64,000 nt of DNA. Origin: Bacteroidales bacterium. Lineage in GTDB: Bacteria > Bacteroidota > Bacteroidia > Bacteroidales > UBA932. Under the pieces are notes generated by a model. It was given only the letters and a program-made list of their open reading frames with translations. It made no database searches and was not told the origin of the DNA. The stretch spans positions 62,001-126,000 of the forward strand of contig JAFVQD010000020.1 in NCBI GenBank assembly GCA_017504965.1. Direction: 5' to 3'. Both the position numbers and the translations under genes were made by a program. Shown here piece after piece: positions 36,761 through 46,779 of this stretch; positions within the stretch are counted from its first letter, which is position 1, and each line of letters starts with the position of its first letter.

Positions 36761-37960
36761 ATGCGCAAACTTATACTCTTATCTGCAGCACTTCTGCTAA
36801 TTTTATCTTCTTGTGTGGATAAAGTGGAGGTATTCAATACCATTTCAAAAGAGGTGAAATCTGAATTTGCTCCCGACAGAAGGGATAAAACCTTTGAAAC
36901 CAAACTTAAGGAGGAAAATGGCAAGTGGGTTCTTTACGGTTCTACCACTGAAGCTGATGCCAAAGCTGCCCTTTTGGAAAAACTGGCAGCGAAGAATATC
37001 GATGTGCTTGACAGTATGAAGGTCCTTCCTGATACTGAACTTGTGGCTCAGGGTAAGATCTATGCTGTGACAGCTCACTCAGTGGCAAACATCCGTTATG
37101 AGGCAGACTACTCTTCAGAGATGGCTACTCAAGTGTTGATGGGTACCCCTCTTAAGGTGTTGGAGAAAAAGAGTTATTGGTATAGAGTCATCACCCCAGA
37201 GGGATATATCGCTTGGGTGACAGTGGGTAGTGTTAAGACTATGAACGAAGAGGAGTTCACCGCTTGGAGAGGCTCTGACAGGGTGATTGTCGACACTCAC
37301 TATACACTTGTACGTGACACCCCTAACGCCAAAGGTGCTATCATCAGCGATGCTGTATGGGGAAATATCGCACAGGTATCTTCCAAAAAAATAGTCAACG
37401 GCTATCAGGAGATACTTCTCCCTAACGGTAAGATCGGTTATGTCCCTGCAAAGGATATCAAACCTCTTCAGAAATGGCTTGACAGCAGAAATCCTACCCC
37501 CGAGAATATCATCAACACAGGTAAGCAGTTCCTCGGTTTCCCTTATCTTTGGGCAGGTACCTCTATCAAAGGTCTTGACTGCAGCGGTTTTGTGAAGACC
37601 TCTCACTTCCTTAACGGCATCATCCTAAGAAGAGATGCTTCTCAGCAGGCTAAGATCGGTCAGGAGATAGATATTACCAATGGTATCGAGAACCTTCAGA
37701 AAGGTGATATCCTGTTCTTCGGCCGTAAGGCTACAGCAGACAGACCTGCAAGGGTGACACACGTAGGTATGTATATCGGTGATGGTAGCTTCATCCACTC
37801 AGCTACATTTGTGAAGATCAATAACCTCGTTCCTGGTACACCTGACTACTACGACGGTCATATGGTATGTGCAAGACGTATTACCGGTATGCAGGATACT
37901 ATTTACGGCCTCTGGTCTATAGCCAAACACCCTTGGTATTTTAATGTTGAAAATAAATAA
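36761..37960 (+). CDS. SH3-domain NlpC/P60 lipoprotein (gamma-D-glutamyl endopeptidase type)
   Basis: A 399-residue lipoprotein (signal MRKLILLSAALLLILSSC, lipid Cys18). Two bacterial SH3-like domains occupy about 110-245 (for example ANIRYEADYSSEMATQVLMG), then the NlpC/P60 domain with catalytic Cys274 in GLDCSGF and His334 in RVTHVGMYIGDGSFIH. This is the layout of YkfC-type enzymes that cut the gamma-D-Glu-diamino acid bond in muropeptides. It is followed after 17 bases by a dipeptide epimerase gene, the expected next step in murein peptide breakdown. Confidence 0.88.
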   Translation: MRKLILLSAALLLILSSCVDKVEVFNTISKEVKSEFAPDRRDKTFETKLKEENGKWVLYGSTTEADAKAALLEKLAAKNIDVLDSMKVLPDTELVAQGKIYAVTAHSVANIRYEADYSSEMATQVLMGTPLKVLEKKSYWYRVITPEGYIAWVTVGSVKTMNEEEFTAWRGSDRVIVDTHYTLVRDTPNAKGAIISDAVWGNIAQVSSKKIVNGYQEILLPNGKIGYVPAKDIKPLQKWLDSRNPTPENIINTGKQFLGFPYLWAGTSIKGLDCSGFVKTSHFLNGIILRRDASQQAKIGQEIDITNGIENLQKGDILFFGRKATADRPARVTHVGMYIGDGSFIHSATFVKINNLVPGTPDYYDGHMVCARRITGMQDTIYGLWSIAKHPWYFNVENK

Positions 37961-37977
37961 TCTTAATAATAACGATC

Positions 37978-39150
37978 ATGACAACAAGAAGAGATTTCCT
38001 TAAAACAGCCGGCGTTCTTACTGCAGCTACTGCATTTATGAAGCCCTCTGATATCTTCGCACAGAAGAGCAATCCCAAAAAAATCAGCACAAGCAAAAAA
38101 CTTCAGCTGGACTGGGAGAATTTTGACGGTATAATGAAGTTCACCTTCACTGTATCGGGATCTTCTCGTAAAGGTACTCCTATCGTTATTACCCGCTTGA
38201 GCTGGAATGGCTATTCAGGTTACGGTGAGGCAGCTATGCCTCCTTATCTTGGCGAGACACAGGCATCTGTAAACGAGTTCCTGAAGAAAGTGGTGGAAAA
38301 TGTACTTCCTAAATTTGATAATCCATTCTGCATCCAGGACATTATGCTGGCAGTGGACAAGCTGACTACATACAATACCGCAGCCAAAGCATCGGTAGAT
38401 ATTGCACTTCACGACCTTGTAGGTAATATTATGGGTCAGCCTTGGTGGAAAATGTGGGGATTTGATCCTGCAAAAGCACCTTACACCAGCTACACTATCG
38501 GTTACGATGCAAGCGATGAGATGATCAATACCAAACTTGACGAAGCTAACTGGAACAAGATCATCAAAGTGAAACTTGGTATGACTGAGGTCGAGGACAA
38601 GAGGATGATCAACCTTATCCGTGCCCGTGACAGCCGTCCTATCATCATCGACGCTAACCAGGGCTGGAAAGACAAATATTATGCACTTGATATGATCTAC
38701 TGGCTACAGGAGCAGGGTGTATCTATGATCGAGCAGCCTATGTCGAAATATCTTCTTGATGATGTGGCTTGGATCACTGAGAGATCACCACTTCCAATTT
38801 TTGCAGACGAGTCTTGCCAGAGACTTACAGATATCAGAACCCTTCACGGTGCATACCACGGTATCAATATCAAACTTATGAAATGTACCGGTATGCGTGA
38901 GGCACGCGAGATGGTATCTCTGGCCAAAGCCCTCCATATGAAACTTATGATCGGCTGTATGACTGAGACCTCTATCGCCATCTCTGCAGCTGCACAGCTT
39001 TCACCTGAGATGGAGTGGGCAGACCTTGACGGTAACTACTTGCTTGGCAACGACTGCTTCGACGGTATGAAGCTTGTAGACGGCAGAATCACCCTTGAAG
39101 ACAAACCTGGTCTTGGCCTTACACCGAAGCCAGGAATCATTAAACTGTAA
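37978..39150 (+). CDS. Dipeptide epimerase (L-Ala-D/L-Glu type), Tat-exported
   Basis: An enolase-superfamily member that epimerises the D-Glu of L-Ala-D-Glu to L-Glu so that ordinary peptidases can split it. The 390-residue protein starts with a twin-arginine signal (MTTRRDFLKTAGVLTAATAF). The catalytic Lys pair appears in KIIKVKLGM, metal ligands appear as IIDANQGW, EQPM and FADESCQ, and the barrel ends with GCMTETSIAISA. Most epimerases of this class are cytoplasmic, so the Tat signal is notable. With the upstream NlpC/P60 lipoprotein it forms a two-gene muropeptide module. Confidence 0.88.
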   Translation: MTTRRDFLKTAGVLTAATAFMKPSDIFAQKSNPKKISTSKKLQLDWENFDGIMKFTFTVSGSSRKGTPIVITRLSWNGYSGYGEAAMPPYLGETQASVNEFLKKVVENVLPKFDNPFCIQDIMLAVDKLTTYNTAAKASVDIALHDLVGNIMGQPWWKMWGFDPAKAPYTSYTIGYDASDEMINTKLDEANWNKIIKVKLGMTEVEDKRMINLIRARDSRPIIIDANQGWKDKYYALDMIYWLQEQGVSMIEQPMSKYLLDDVAWITERSPLPIFADESCQRLTDIRTLHGAYHGINIKLMKCTGMREAREMVSLAKALHMKLMIGCMTETSIAISAAAQLSPEMEWADLDGNYLLGNDCFDGMKLVDGRITLEDKPGLGLTPKPGIIKL

Positions 39151-39170
39151 TTTTTTAACCAATATATATT

Positions 39171-39443
39171 ATGAACTTAAGAGTATTTAAGAAGGACATA
39201 GATTTTTTGACTGAGGATTTCCTGTCTGATGCACTTATCAGTATGGGTTTTGCCAGAGAAGAGTCTAAGAGAGAGAAGATTTTGGATATCATCAATGAGG
39301 CTATCGACCTTCGCGATGATACCTATTCAAAGATCAACCATCCTGAAAGTGGAAACCTGAAAGCTTACTACCGTAACACTACAGAGGAGTTCCTCAAATC
39401 GCTGGATGCTCTTTGTGAAAAGCTTGGTGAAGCTATCAAATAA
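39171..39443 (+). CDS. Small conserved hypothetical protein (90 aa)
   Basis: A soluble, mostly helical protein beginning MNLRVFKKDIDFLTEDFLSD. I do not recognise a family with a known function. It has a normal codon pattern, a start 20 bases after the epimerase gene, and a hairpin downstream, so it is a real gene and probably the last one of that transcript. Confidence 0.72.
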   Translation: MNLRVFKKDIDFLTEDFLSDALISMGFAREESKREKILDIINEAIDLRDDTYSKINHPESGNLKAYYRNTTEEFLKSLDALCEKLGEAIK

Positions 39444-39471
39444 TCACAAATAACCATTTAACATTACAGTA

Positions 39472-39501
39472 GGGTGGTCGGATTGTATCCGGTCACCCTT
39501 T
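39472..39501 (+). terminator. Hairpin between the small gene and guaB
   Basis: GGGTGGTCGGAT at 39472-39483 pairs with ATCCGGTCACCC at 39487-39498 (two G-T wobbles) over a 3-base loop, with only three T residues after it. It is a weak terminator or a leader structure for guaB, which starts 18 bases later. Confidence 0.6.
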
Positions 39502-39519
39502 GGCAAAGAAAATACAGAT

Positions 39520-40989
39520 ATGCAAACATATACAAGAGAGCCCATACTTGAAGGTCTTACATTTGATGATGTATTGCTGATCCCTGCACACTCAGAGGTG
39601 CTTCCAAGGACAGTAGATTTCAATACATATTTCACCAGAGATATCAAACTTCATACACCACTTGTATCTGCAGCTATGGATACAGTTACCGAGGCTGAAA
39701 TGGCTATCGCCATAGCCCGTGAAGGTGGTATAGGTGTAATTCATAAAAATATGCCTATTGAAGCTCAGATGGAGCAGGTGAGGAAGGTGAAGAGGGCCGA
39801 GAATGGTATGATCTACGACCCTATCACCATCAGAGAAAATGCTACGGTAGGTGATGCACTCCGTCTTATGAAGGAGAATCACATCGGTGGTATTCCTGTG
39901 GTGGATGAGAAAGGTACTCTGTGTGGTATCGTGACCAATAGGGACCTTCGTTTCCAGGACAATATGAAGACCCCTATCTATGAGGTTATGACCAAGGAAA
40001 ACCTGGTAACTACCACTAAAGGTTATGATCTGGCCGAGGCTACCGATCTTCTCAGAAGGAATAAAATCGAGAAACTGCTGGTGGTGGACAACAGCGGCAA
40101 GCTTGCCGGTCTGATCACCTACAAGGATATTATGAAGATCAAAGATAATCCTACTGCAAGCAAGGATGCCAAGGGTCGTCTTTTGGTAGCTGCTGCTATG
40201 GGTATCAACTCTGATACACTTGAGAAAGTGGAGCAGATCGTCTCTGTGGAAGCTGATGCCATCGTTCTGGATACAGCCCACGGACACTCGGAGTTTGTTC
40301 TTCAGACTATCAGAAAAGTGCGCGCTGCGTTTCCTCATCTTCAGATCGTGGCTGGCAATATCGCCACCGGAGAGGCTGCGAGGGCTCTTTATGAGTGTGG
40401 TGTAGATGCTGTGAAAGTGGGTATCGGACCAGGATCGATCTGTACTACCCGTGTGGTAGCCGGTGTAGGTATGCCACAATTGTCAGCCATTATGCTCGCT
40501 GCTGATGCCCTTAAAGGTACAGGTATTCCTATTATCGCTGACGGTGGCGTAAGATATTCAGGTGATATCGTGAAGGCTTTGGCCGGAGGTGCAAGCACTG
40601 TTATGGCAGGCTCACTCTTCGCAGGTGTGGAAGAGTCTCCCGGAGAGACTATCATCCTTAACGGCAGAAAATTCAAGTCATATCGTGGAATGGGCTCTTT
40701 GGAAGCTATGCAGAAAGGGTCAAAGGACAGATATTTCCAGGATATGGAAGAGGATATCAAGAAACTGGTGCCAGAAGGAATTGTAGCTCAGGTTCCATAC
40801 AAAGGTACCCTTAAAGAGGTGGTTTACCAGTTGGTTGGCGGCCTAAGGGCAGGTATGGGTTATGTGGGTGCACATAACATTGAGGAGCTGAGAAATGCCA
40901 AGTTCGTAAGGGTAACCGCAGCCGGTTTTGCAGAGAACCACCCTCACGATGTTACTATCACCAGAGAGGCTCCAAACTATAGCAGATAG
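39520..40989 (+). CDS. guaB: Inosine-5'-monophosphate dehydrogenase
   Basis: GuaB oxidises IMP to XMP, the first step to GMP. The 489-residue protein has the barrel with [13 protein letters not shown] near residue 13, a pair of CBS domains (about 95-205), the catalytic loop [17 protein letters not shown] (catalytic Cys about 308), and the flap region [11 protein letters not shown]. Length is typical. It starts after a short hairpin and is followed 7 bases later by the envelope operon, which may be read from the same promoter. Confidence 0.96.
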   Translation: MQTYTREPILEGLTFDDVLLIPAHSEVLPRTVDFNTYFTRDIKLHTPLVSAAMDTVTEAEMAIAIAREGGIGVIHKNMPIEAQMEQVRKVKRAENGMIYDPITIRENATVGDALRLMKENHIGGIPVVDEKGTLCGIVTNRDLRFQDNMKTPIYEVMTKENLVTTTKGYDLAEATDLLRRNKIEKLLVVDNSGKLAGLITYKDIMKIKDNPTASKDAKGRLLVAAAMGINSDTLEKVEQIVSVEADAIVLDTAHGHSEFVLQTIRKVRAAFPHLQIVAGNIATGEAARALYECGVDAVKVGIGPGSICTTRVVAGVGMPQLSAIMLAADALKGTGIPIIADGGVRYSGDIVKALAGGASTVMAGSLFAGVEESPGETIILNGRKFKSYRGMGSLEAMQKGSKDRYFQDMEEDIKKLVPEGIVAQVPYKGTLKEVVYQLVGGLRAGMGYVGAHNIEELRNAKFVRVTAAGFAENHPHDVTITREAPNYSR

Positions 40990-40996
40990 TGTGTAT

Positions 40997-41857
40997 ATGA
41001 AGAGGATTTTATTGTCCATAATGTGTGTATCCCTTTTGGGCTCCTGTGCATTCATCGACAGTGTGCTCAATGGGGATGTCGTAGCAAGGGTGGGCAATAA
41101 TGTCCTTTACCAGAAAGATATCGACGGGCTTGTCCCGAAAGGGACATCCCCCGAAGATAGCGCTTCGATAGTCCGTCAGTACATAAATACCTGGGCTACA
41201 AACAAGATTCTCCTCACCAATGCCGAAGAGCGTCTTTCCAGGGAAGATAAGGATATCGAGCAGGCATTGAATGACTATAAAACCTCCCTTCTCGTTTACA
41301 GATACGAGAAGCTCTATGTCGAGAAAAATCTGGATACATTGATTAGCGAGCAGGAGTGCCGGGACTACTATGAGCAGCATAAAGAGACATATGTCTCTGC
41401 CAGTTCGCTGGTAAAGGTGCGATATATCAAGGTCAATACTGCATCTCCGCAGTGTCAGGTAATCAAGTCCAAATACAGGTCGATGAAGGTGGAGGATCTC
41501 GATATAGTGGAGGAGCTTTCCCGAAATTCAGCAGATACATACACAGATTTCAATATGAACTGGGTCCCTCTCAGCCATATAGCAGGAGATATGGGAGAGA
41601 AGCTCTCAGTGTGTGAAGAACTGCTTAACAAACAGTCATATATCGAGCTGGAGAAAGGGAGTTTCCTGTATATGGTCAGAGTGTATGAAAGGGTGAAAGC
41701 GGGAGACATTACCCCTTATGACTACAATATCAATTTAATAAAAGAGTCTATTTTAAGTAAAAGAAAACAAGAGTTGATAGCAAATTTGGAACGAAATCTG
41801 CTAGAGGATGCCTTGAACAATAATAAACTTGTAATCTATTCTAACAATAATGACTAA
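40997..41857 (+). CDS. PpiC/SurA-like lipoprotein, putative peptidyl-prolyl isomerase-related
   Basis: A 286-residue lipoprotein (signal MKRILLSIMCVSLLGSC, lipid Cys17). The next residues, GDVVARVGNNVLYQKDIDGLVP, are the typical start of SurA/PrsA-type chaperone domains (N-terminal helical part), while the C-terminal part is too short and too diverged for a clear parvulin domain. The lipoprotein start was chosen over a longer in-frame start that overlaps the end of guaB. It overlaps surA by 8 bases, and a role in outer membrane protein folding is likely. Confidence 0.78.
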   Translation: MKRILLSIMCVSLLGSCAFIDSVLNGDVVARVGNNVLYQKDIDGLVPKGTSPEDSASIVRQYINTWATNKILLTNAEERLSREDKDIEQALNDYKTSLLVYRYEKLYVEKNLDTLISEQECRDYYEQHKETYVSASSLVKVRYIKVNTASPQCQVIKSKYRSMKVEDLDIVEELSRNSADTYTDFNMNWVPLSHIAGDMGEKLSVCEELLNKQSYIELEKGSFLYMVRVYERVKAGDITPYDYNINLIKESILSKRKQELIANLERNLLEDALNNNKLVIYSNNND

Positions 41858-43217
41858 AAAGATTTTTTGGCTGTTTGCGACTGTTTTGTGTGTGTTGACC
41901 ACTTCTGAAGCCTATGCTCAGAAATATGAAAACGGCCTTATAGATAAGACGGTAGCGGTAGTTGGCGGTGAGATGATCCTTCTCTCCCAGGTGGAGCAGG
42001 AGGTCGAGATGCTTCAGTTCCAGGGGCACTATTCTGACAGAAACCTCAGATGTCAGGTCCTCGAGCAGATGATGATGTCCAAACTGTTTCTGGCTCAGGC
42101 AAAGCTTGACAGTCTGGTGGCCAATACGGCTATGGTCGAGTCAAACCTTGACAACAGAATGAATACAGTCCTGACCCAGTTGGGTGGTGAAAAAAAGACA
42201 GAAGAGTATTTCGGGAAGAGTCTGTATGAACTTAGAGAGGACTGGAGGGAGATCATTACCGAGCAGTCGATGACTCAGGATATGCAGGCGAAAGTGCAGT
42301 CTTCAGCAGTGGAGATGACCCCTGCCCAGATTAAAGAGTTCTATGAAAAGACATCCAAAGACAGTCTCCCTATCATCTCTACCCAGTATCAGCTAAGTCA
42401 TATTGTCAAATATCCGGATGTGGAGAGGGCAAAAGTCCAAGTTAAAGAGAGACTTCTGGAGTTCAGGGAGAGAATTCTTAATGGTGAGAGCTTCTCGATG
42501 CTCGCCACATTCTACTCGGAAGATCCGGGAAGTGCAAGTAAAGGTGGAGAGCTCGGTATGGCATCCAAGACCATCTTCTGGCCTGCTTTCTCAGATGCAG
42601 CTATGGCTCTTAAGGATGGTCAGGTATCACCTATTGTGGAGACCCCTGACGGATTTCACTTGATCCAGATGATCAAAAAGGATGGGGATATGTTCAACGC
42701 AAGACATATTCTTATCAAACCAAAGTATACATCAGAAGACAGGACCAAAGCGTTCAAGACACTTGACAGCCTGAAGTCTTCTATCGAGGCAGACAGCATC
42801 TCTTTCTTCCTCGCAGCAAGAATCTACTCAGAAGATCCATATACACGTACCAATGGTGGTCTGATGGCTGACCAGAATACCGGTTCTGTCCTGTTCGAAA
42901 AGGACCTTCTCAAGCCTGAGGATTATGCAGTCCTCAAAAATATGAAAGTGGGGGAGATATCTGCCCCATTCGAGTCTGTCGACAATGAGGGCCGTAGCGG
43001 AAATACCATATATAAAATTATCAAGCTGGATAAAATTATCCCTTCTCACGTAGCTAACTTCGATGATGACTTCAGCGTATTGCAGAATGTGGCAAATAAT
43101 GTTCAGGCGCAGAAGGCGATCGATAATTTCCTGGAAGAGAAAATAAAAACTACATACATAGTTCTGGACCCATTGTTCCATAATTGTGATTTTGAGAGAA
43201 AAGGTTGGGTTAAATAA
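41850..43217 (+). CDS. surA: SurA-like periplasmic chaperone/peptidyl-prolyl isomerase
   Basis: A 455-residue exported protein (signal peptide to about residue 23, cleavage after AYA). It has an N-terminal SurA chaperone region (VAVVGGEMILLSQVEQEV at about 32-49) and two parvulin domains (about 175-275, with YSEDPGSASKGGELG; about 280-390, with HILIKPKY and YSEDPYTRTNGGLM). SurA escorts outer-membrane proteins such as SusC, and LptD. It overlaps both neighbours, a sign of translational coupling. Confidence 0.88.
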   Translation: MTKKIFWLFATVLCVLTTSEAYAQKYENGLIDKTVAVVGGEMILLSQVEQEVEMLQFQGHYSDRNLRCQVLEQMMMSKLFLAQAKLDSLVANTAMVESNLDNRMNTVLTQLGGEKKTEEYFGKSLYELREDWREIITEQSMTQDMQAKVQSSAVEMTPAQIKEFYEKTSKDSLPIISTQYQLSHIVKYPDVERAKVQVKERLLEFRERILNGESFSMLATFYSEDPGSASKGGELGMASKTIFWPAFSDAAMALKDGQVSPIVETPDGFHLIQMIKKDGDMFNARHILIKPKYTSEDRTKAFKTLDSLKSSIEADSISFFLAARIYSEDPYTRTNGGLMADQNTGSVLFEKDLLKPEDYAVLKNMKVGEISAPFESVDNEGRSGNTIYKIIKLDKIIPSHVANFDDDFSVLQNVANNVQAQKAIDNFLEEKIKTTYIVLDPLFHNCDFERKGWVK

Positions 43218-45283
43218 TGAAGAGGAGATCTCTGCTTATAATTCTGTCGTGTCTCTTCTCCTGCTTGGCTTTTTCGCAGGAGAAGGAGGATGCTGACAGT
43301 CTTATCAGACTCCTCAGTGCGAAGAAGATACAGCTGATGGAGATAGAGGGTGATGCTTGTAGAAAGGTGGAGGGCCCTGCCAGATTCCTGCATAATAATA
43401 CTTATCTCATTTGTGATACTGCATTCTGGAATGTCGACAAGGATTATGTCGATGCCATAGGTCACGTCCAGATCATCCAGGACAATACCCTCCTTACAGG
43501 GGACAGGCTCCATTACCTGATTAATCAGGATTTAGCGCAGTTCCGAGGCTCTCTAGTAGAGCTGAAGGATGACAAAGGGAATGCGTTGAGGACCGAACAC
43601 CTGGATTACAACACCAAAGACAGTATAGCCTATTTCCAGAACGGGGCCAGTATGAGGGACTCCTCAGGAAATGTCATAGAGAGTTTTAAAGGGACATACG
43701 AGTCCAAGAAAGAGCTTTTCACTTTTGTCGAAGAGGTACAGATGTTTTCTGACTCCCTGTTTTTTGTCTCAGATGTCATTAAGTACAGAACTGATCTCGA
43801 GACAGCATATTTCAGTAAAAATACGATGGGATGGAAGAATCAGAATTACTTCTCATCCCACGGGGGGTGGTACAATAGGGCTAATGAGACACTCTATTTC
43901 GATAACAAGGTATATGGCCAGACGAAGGACTACGAACTCTGGTGTGACGATCTTTTCTTCGACAGGGTAGCAAACCACTCTATCCTGAGAGGTGATATTC
44001 AGGTGACAGATACCATAGATGGGGCATTTATATTCGGTGAACACCTTGAGTTCTTTAATGAGCCCAGGAGTGTGACAGTATCCGATAAGGCTGTTTTCCT
44101 GGCACTCGTGGAGGAGAATAATGTGATGGACAGTGTCTTTATAGCTGCCGATACCCTTCACTATTCCACCCAGAGGATGTTTGAAGTGGACAGTCTGACC
44201 AAGGTGACAGCCAAAGAGAGGAAAGAGCTCGCTTTGGTCGATCCTGTAGCTAATCTCAGGGCGCAAAAAGCATCTCAGAAGAGCGGTCAGGAGAGTGACG
44301 GTATGGGTGCCCCAGGTGCTCCAGGAGCCCCCGGTGCTTCAAAGATGGGGGGGAGAAAAGGGGATATGAAAATTGGTGAAAAGATGGAGGGGATGGATAT
44401 GGATATGCAGGGGCGTATTGAGGATAAGAAAAAAGGTGAGGAGAATGAACTGGAGATACCGGAGGATATGATGCAGAACGACTCCCTCCAGGTACTGAAC
44501 GACTCCCTCCAGGTGCAGACACTTCCTGTAGATACTATCCATGTAGCGGAGGCTCCCGATACTACCGAGATAAAGTTTCTGAAGGCTTATCATAACGTAT
44601 TGATATTCAAGAGTGACAATCAGATCAAATGTGACTCGCTCCTCTATTCTGACCTCGACTCGATGGCCAGACTTTTCAAAGATCCTGTCATATGGAATGA
44701 GATAAAGAACCAGCTTACAGCTGACAGTATGCAGATAGTGATGAAGAACGGGGAGATGAATAAGGGGCTGATGCTGGGGAACGGTTTTCTCGCCTCTTAT
44801 GACTCCGAGGATTACTATAATCAGATAAAGGCCCCTGAGATGGCCGGATTCTTCAAGGATGGGGAGATATCCCGTTTCGATGCATTGGGCGGTGCCCAGA
44901 TGCTGGTATATCTGGCGGACAGCTCTACTGTAGCTTATGCCAACGTCAAGGACTGCAAGATGATATCATCTATCCTGGAGAATGGTGAACTTAAAAAGAA
45001 CTTCTATTTCGAGTCCATCAAAAGCAATATGTTCCCTATAGAGGAGCTCGCAGTGGAGGATCAGAAACTTAAAGATTTCAGATGGAGAGGGGATGAGAGA
45101 CCTGTCGACAGGTATGATCTGACAGATGTCTCCATCAGACCTTCCCGTAGAAAATATACACTTGAGAGCCCCTATTATCCACTCTTTGATCATACAGTAA
45201 AGTATTTTCCAGGTTATATGGAGGGTATTATGGAGGAGATAAGGGGTCGAGAGGTCTGGATTTGGAAATCATCTAAAAAATAA
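43217..45283 (+). CDS. OstA/LptA-like organic solvent tolerance family protein
   Basis: A 688-residue exported protein (signal about 1-20) with several LptA/OstA-like beta-jellyroll repeats (for example FLHNNTYLICDTAFWNVDKD, DAIGHVQI) in the N-terminal 330 residues and again after 450. Such proteins form the periplasmic bridge for lipopolysaccharide. Between them, about 340-450, lies a low-complexity insert with GAPGAPGAPGA, Met/Glu/Lys-rich stretches and a duplicated NDSLQV. It begins at the last base of the surA stop codon. The protein may span a wider distance than E. coli LptA; function by homology. Confidence 0.82.
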   Translation: MKRRSLLIILSCLFSCLAFSQEKEDADSLIRLLSAKKIQLMEIEGDACRKVEGPARFLHNNTYLICDTAFWNVDKDYVDAIGHVQIIQDNTLLTGDRLHYLINQDLAQFRGSLVELKDDKGNALRTEHLDYNTKDSIAYFQNGASMRDSSGNVIESFKGTYESKKELFTFVEEVQMFSDSLFFVSDVIKYRTDLETAYFSKNTMGWKNQNYFSSHGGWYNRANETLYFDNKVYGQTKDYELWCDDLFFDRVANHSILRGDIQVTDTIDGAFIFGEHLEFFNEPRSVTVSDKAVFLALVEENNVMDSVFIAADTLHYSTQRMFEVDSLTKVTAKERKELALVDPVANLRAQKASQKSGQESDGMGAPGAPGAPGASKMGGRKGDMKIGEKMEGMDMDMQGRIEDKKKGEENELEIPEDMMQNDSLQVLNDSLQVQTLPVDTIHVAEAPDTTEIKFLKAYHNVLIFKSDNQIKCDSLLYSDLDSMARLFKDPVIWNEIKNQLTADSMQIVMKNGEMNKGLMLGNGFLASYDSEDYYNQIKAPEMAGFFKDGEISRFDALGGAQMLVYLADSSTVAYANVKDCKMISSILENGELKKNFYFESIKSNMFPIEELAVEDQKLKDFRWRGDERPVDRYDLTDVSIRPSRRKYTLESPYYPLFDHTVKYFPGYMEGIMEEIRGREVWIWKSSKK

Positions 45284-45287
45284 GAGA

Positions 45288-46775
45288 ATGAATATTTTTA
45301 ATATCGACATCAAACAACACACATTCGAGGACGTGGAGCTCCTGTTTGAAAAGGATTGTAAATTGGTTCTTGGAGAAGAGTCTGTAGCCAGAATCCAAAA
45401 GTGCCGTGATTATTTGGACAAAAGGATGGAGAGTCAGGTGGAGCCTATATATGGGGTGACTACCGGATTCGGATCTCTGTGCAATGTCTCTGTCGATAAG
45501 GAAAATCTTTCCCAACTTCAGAAGAATTTGGTGATGTCTCACGCCTGCGGTGTGGGAGAGGAGGTGTCGGAGGAGATAGTGAGGCTGATGCTTGCTCTGA
45601 AGGTGAAGTCTCTGGCATATGGTTTCTCCGGTGCACAGGTAAAAACTGTGCAGAGACTTGTGGATTTTTTCAATGAGGGTGTATACCCTGTCGTATATAA
45701 ACAGGGCTCTTTGGGAGCCTCAGGCGACCTGGCCCCTCTGGCCAATATGTGTCTCCCTCTGCTTGGGCTCGGTGAGGTGAACTATAAGGGGGAGAGGCGT
45801 CCGGCAGCAGAGGTCAATGCCATTTTCGGCTGGGAGCCATTGACACTGGCATCAAAAGAGGGTCTTGCCCTCCTTAATGGCACTCAGTTTATGTTGGCCC
45901 ACGCCATATGGTCGCTTCATCACGCGAAGAAACTGTCCCTTCTGGCAGATCAGATAGGTGCAGTGTCTCTGGATGCTTTTGACGGCAGGTTAGAGCCTTT
46001 TACTGATGGAGTGCATCAGGTAAGACCACACGGAGGGCAGATAGAGACTGCAGCCAGAATGAGAGAACTTCTGGCAGGGAGCCAGATGATAGCCCGAGCT
46101 AAGGAGCACGTGCAGGATCCTTACTCTTTCCGCTGCATACCTCAGGTGCACGGTGCTTCGAAGGATGCCATAGGATATGCTGAGAAGGTGTTTATAACCG
46201 AGCTAAACAGTGCAACTGACAATCCTACCATCCTTCCGGATGAGGACCTGATAGTCTCAGCAGGCAATTTCCACGGCCAGCCATTGGCCTTGGCCCTCGA
46301 TTTTCTGGCCATTGCGGTAGCAGAGCTGGGCTCGATATCGGAGAGGAGGACCTATCAGCTGATCTCAGGGAAGCGCGGTCTCCCTTCATTCCTGGTGGCA
46401 CATTCCGGCCTCAATTCAGGTTTTATGATACCTCAATATGCCCAGGCATCGGTAGTGAGCCAGAACAAACAGTTCTGCACACCGGCCTGTGTGGATACCA
46501 TCGACTCTTCGCAAGGTCAGGAGGATCACGTAAGTATGGGGGCAAATGCCGCTACCAAGTGTGTGAATGTCGTCCTGAATCTCGAGAAGATATTGGCTAT
46601 CGAGCTTTTCAACGGGGCACAGGCACTCGATTTCCGCAGACCTCTGAAATCATCACCTGTGCTGGAGAAGTTTGTGGCGCAATATAGGGAGGTGGTCCCA
46701 TTTATCGAAGAGGATGAGGTGATGTATACCCATATGGCCAACTCTGTCAAATTTATCAGAAACTATAGTTTATAG
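45288..46775 (+). CDS. hutH: Histidine ammonia-lyase
   Basis: HutH deaminates histidine to urocanate, the first step of histidine degradation. The 495-residue protein forms the MIO cofactor from Ala144-Ser145-Gly146 in GSLGASGDLAPLAN. The substrate segments YGVTTGFGSL (about 55-64) and the later NPTILPDEDLIVSAGNFHG are as expected. It follows the OstA-like gene by 4 bases, though the two functions are unrelated, and is followed by hutI. Confidence 0.95.
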   Translation: MNIFNIDIKQHTFEDVELLFEKDCKLVLGEESVARIQKCRDYLDKRMESQVEPIYGVTTGFGSLCNVSVDKENLSQLQKNLVMSHACGVGEEVSEEIVRLMLALKVKSLAYGFSGAQVKTVQRLVDFFNEGVYPVVYKQGSLGASGDLAPLANMCLPLLGLGEVNYKGERRPAAEVNAIFGWEPLTLASKEGLALLNGTQFMLAHAIWSLHHAKKLSLLADQIGAVSLDAFDGRLEPFTDGVHQVRPHGGQIETAARMRELLAGSQMIARAKEHVQDPYSFRCIPQVHGASKDAIGYAEKVFITELNSATDNPTILPDEDLIVSAGNFHGQPLALALDFLAIAVAELGSISERRTYQLISGKRGLPSFLVAHSGLNSGFMIPQYAQASVVSQNKQFCTPACVDTIDSSQGQEDHVSMGANAATKCVNVVLNLEKILAIELFNGAQALDFRRPLKSSPVLEKFVAQYREVVPFIEEDEVMYTHMANSVKFIRNYSL

Positions 46776-46779
46776 AGAG

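Noticed and set aside
39592..40479. Long minus-strand open frame (about 295 codons) opposite guaB
   Set aside because: guaB is certain; the antisense product is His-rich with no motif, an effect of the codon usage on the coding strand.
44306..44338. Collagen-like domain in the OstA-like protein
   Set aside because: The Gly-Ala-Pro run is only four repeats, too short for a collagen helix; kept as a low-complexity linker.
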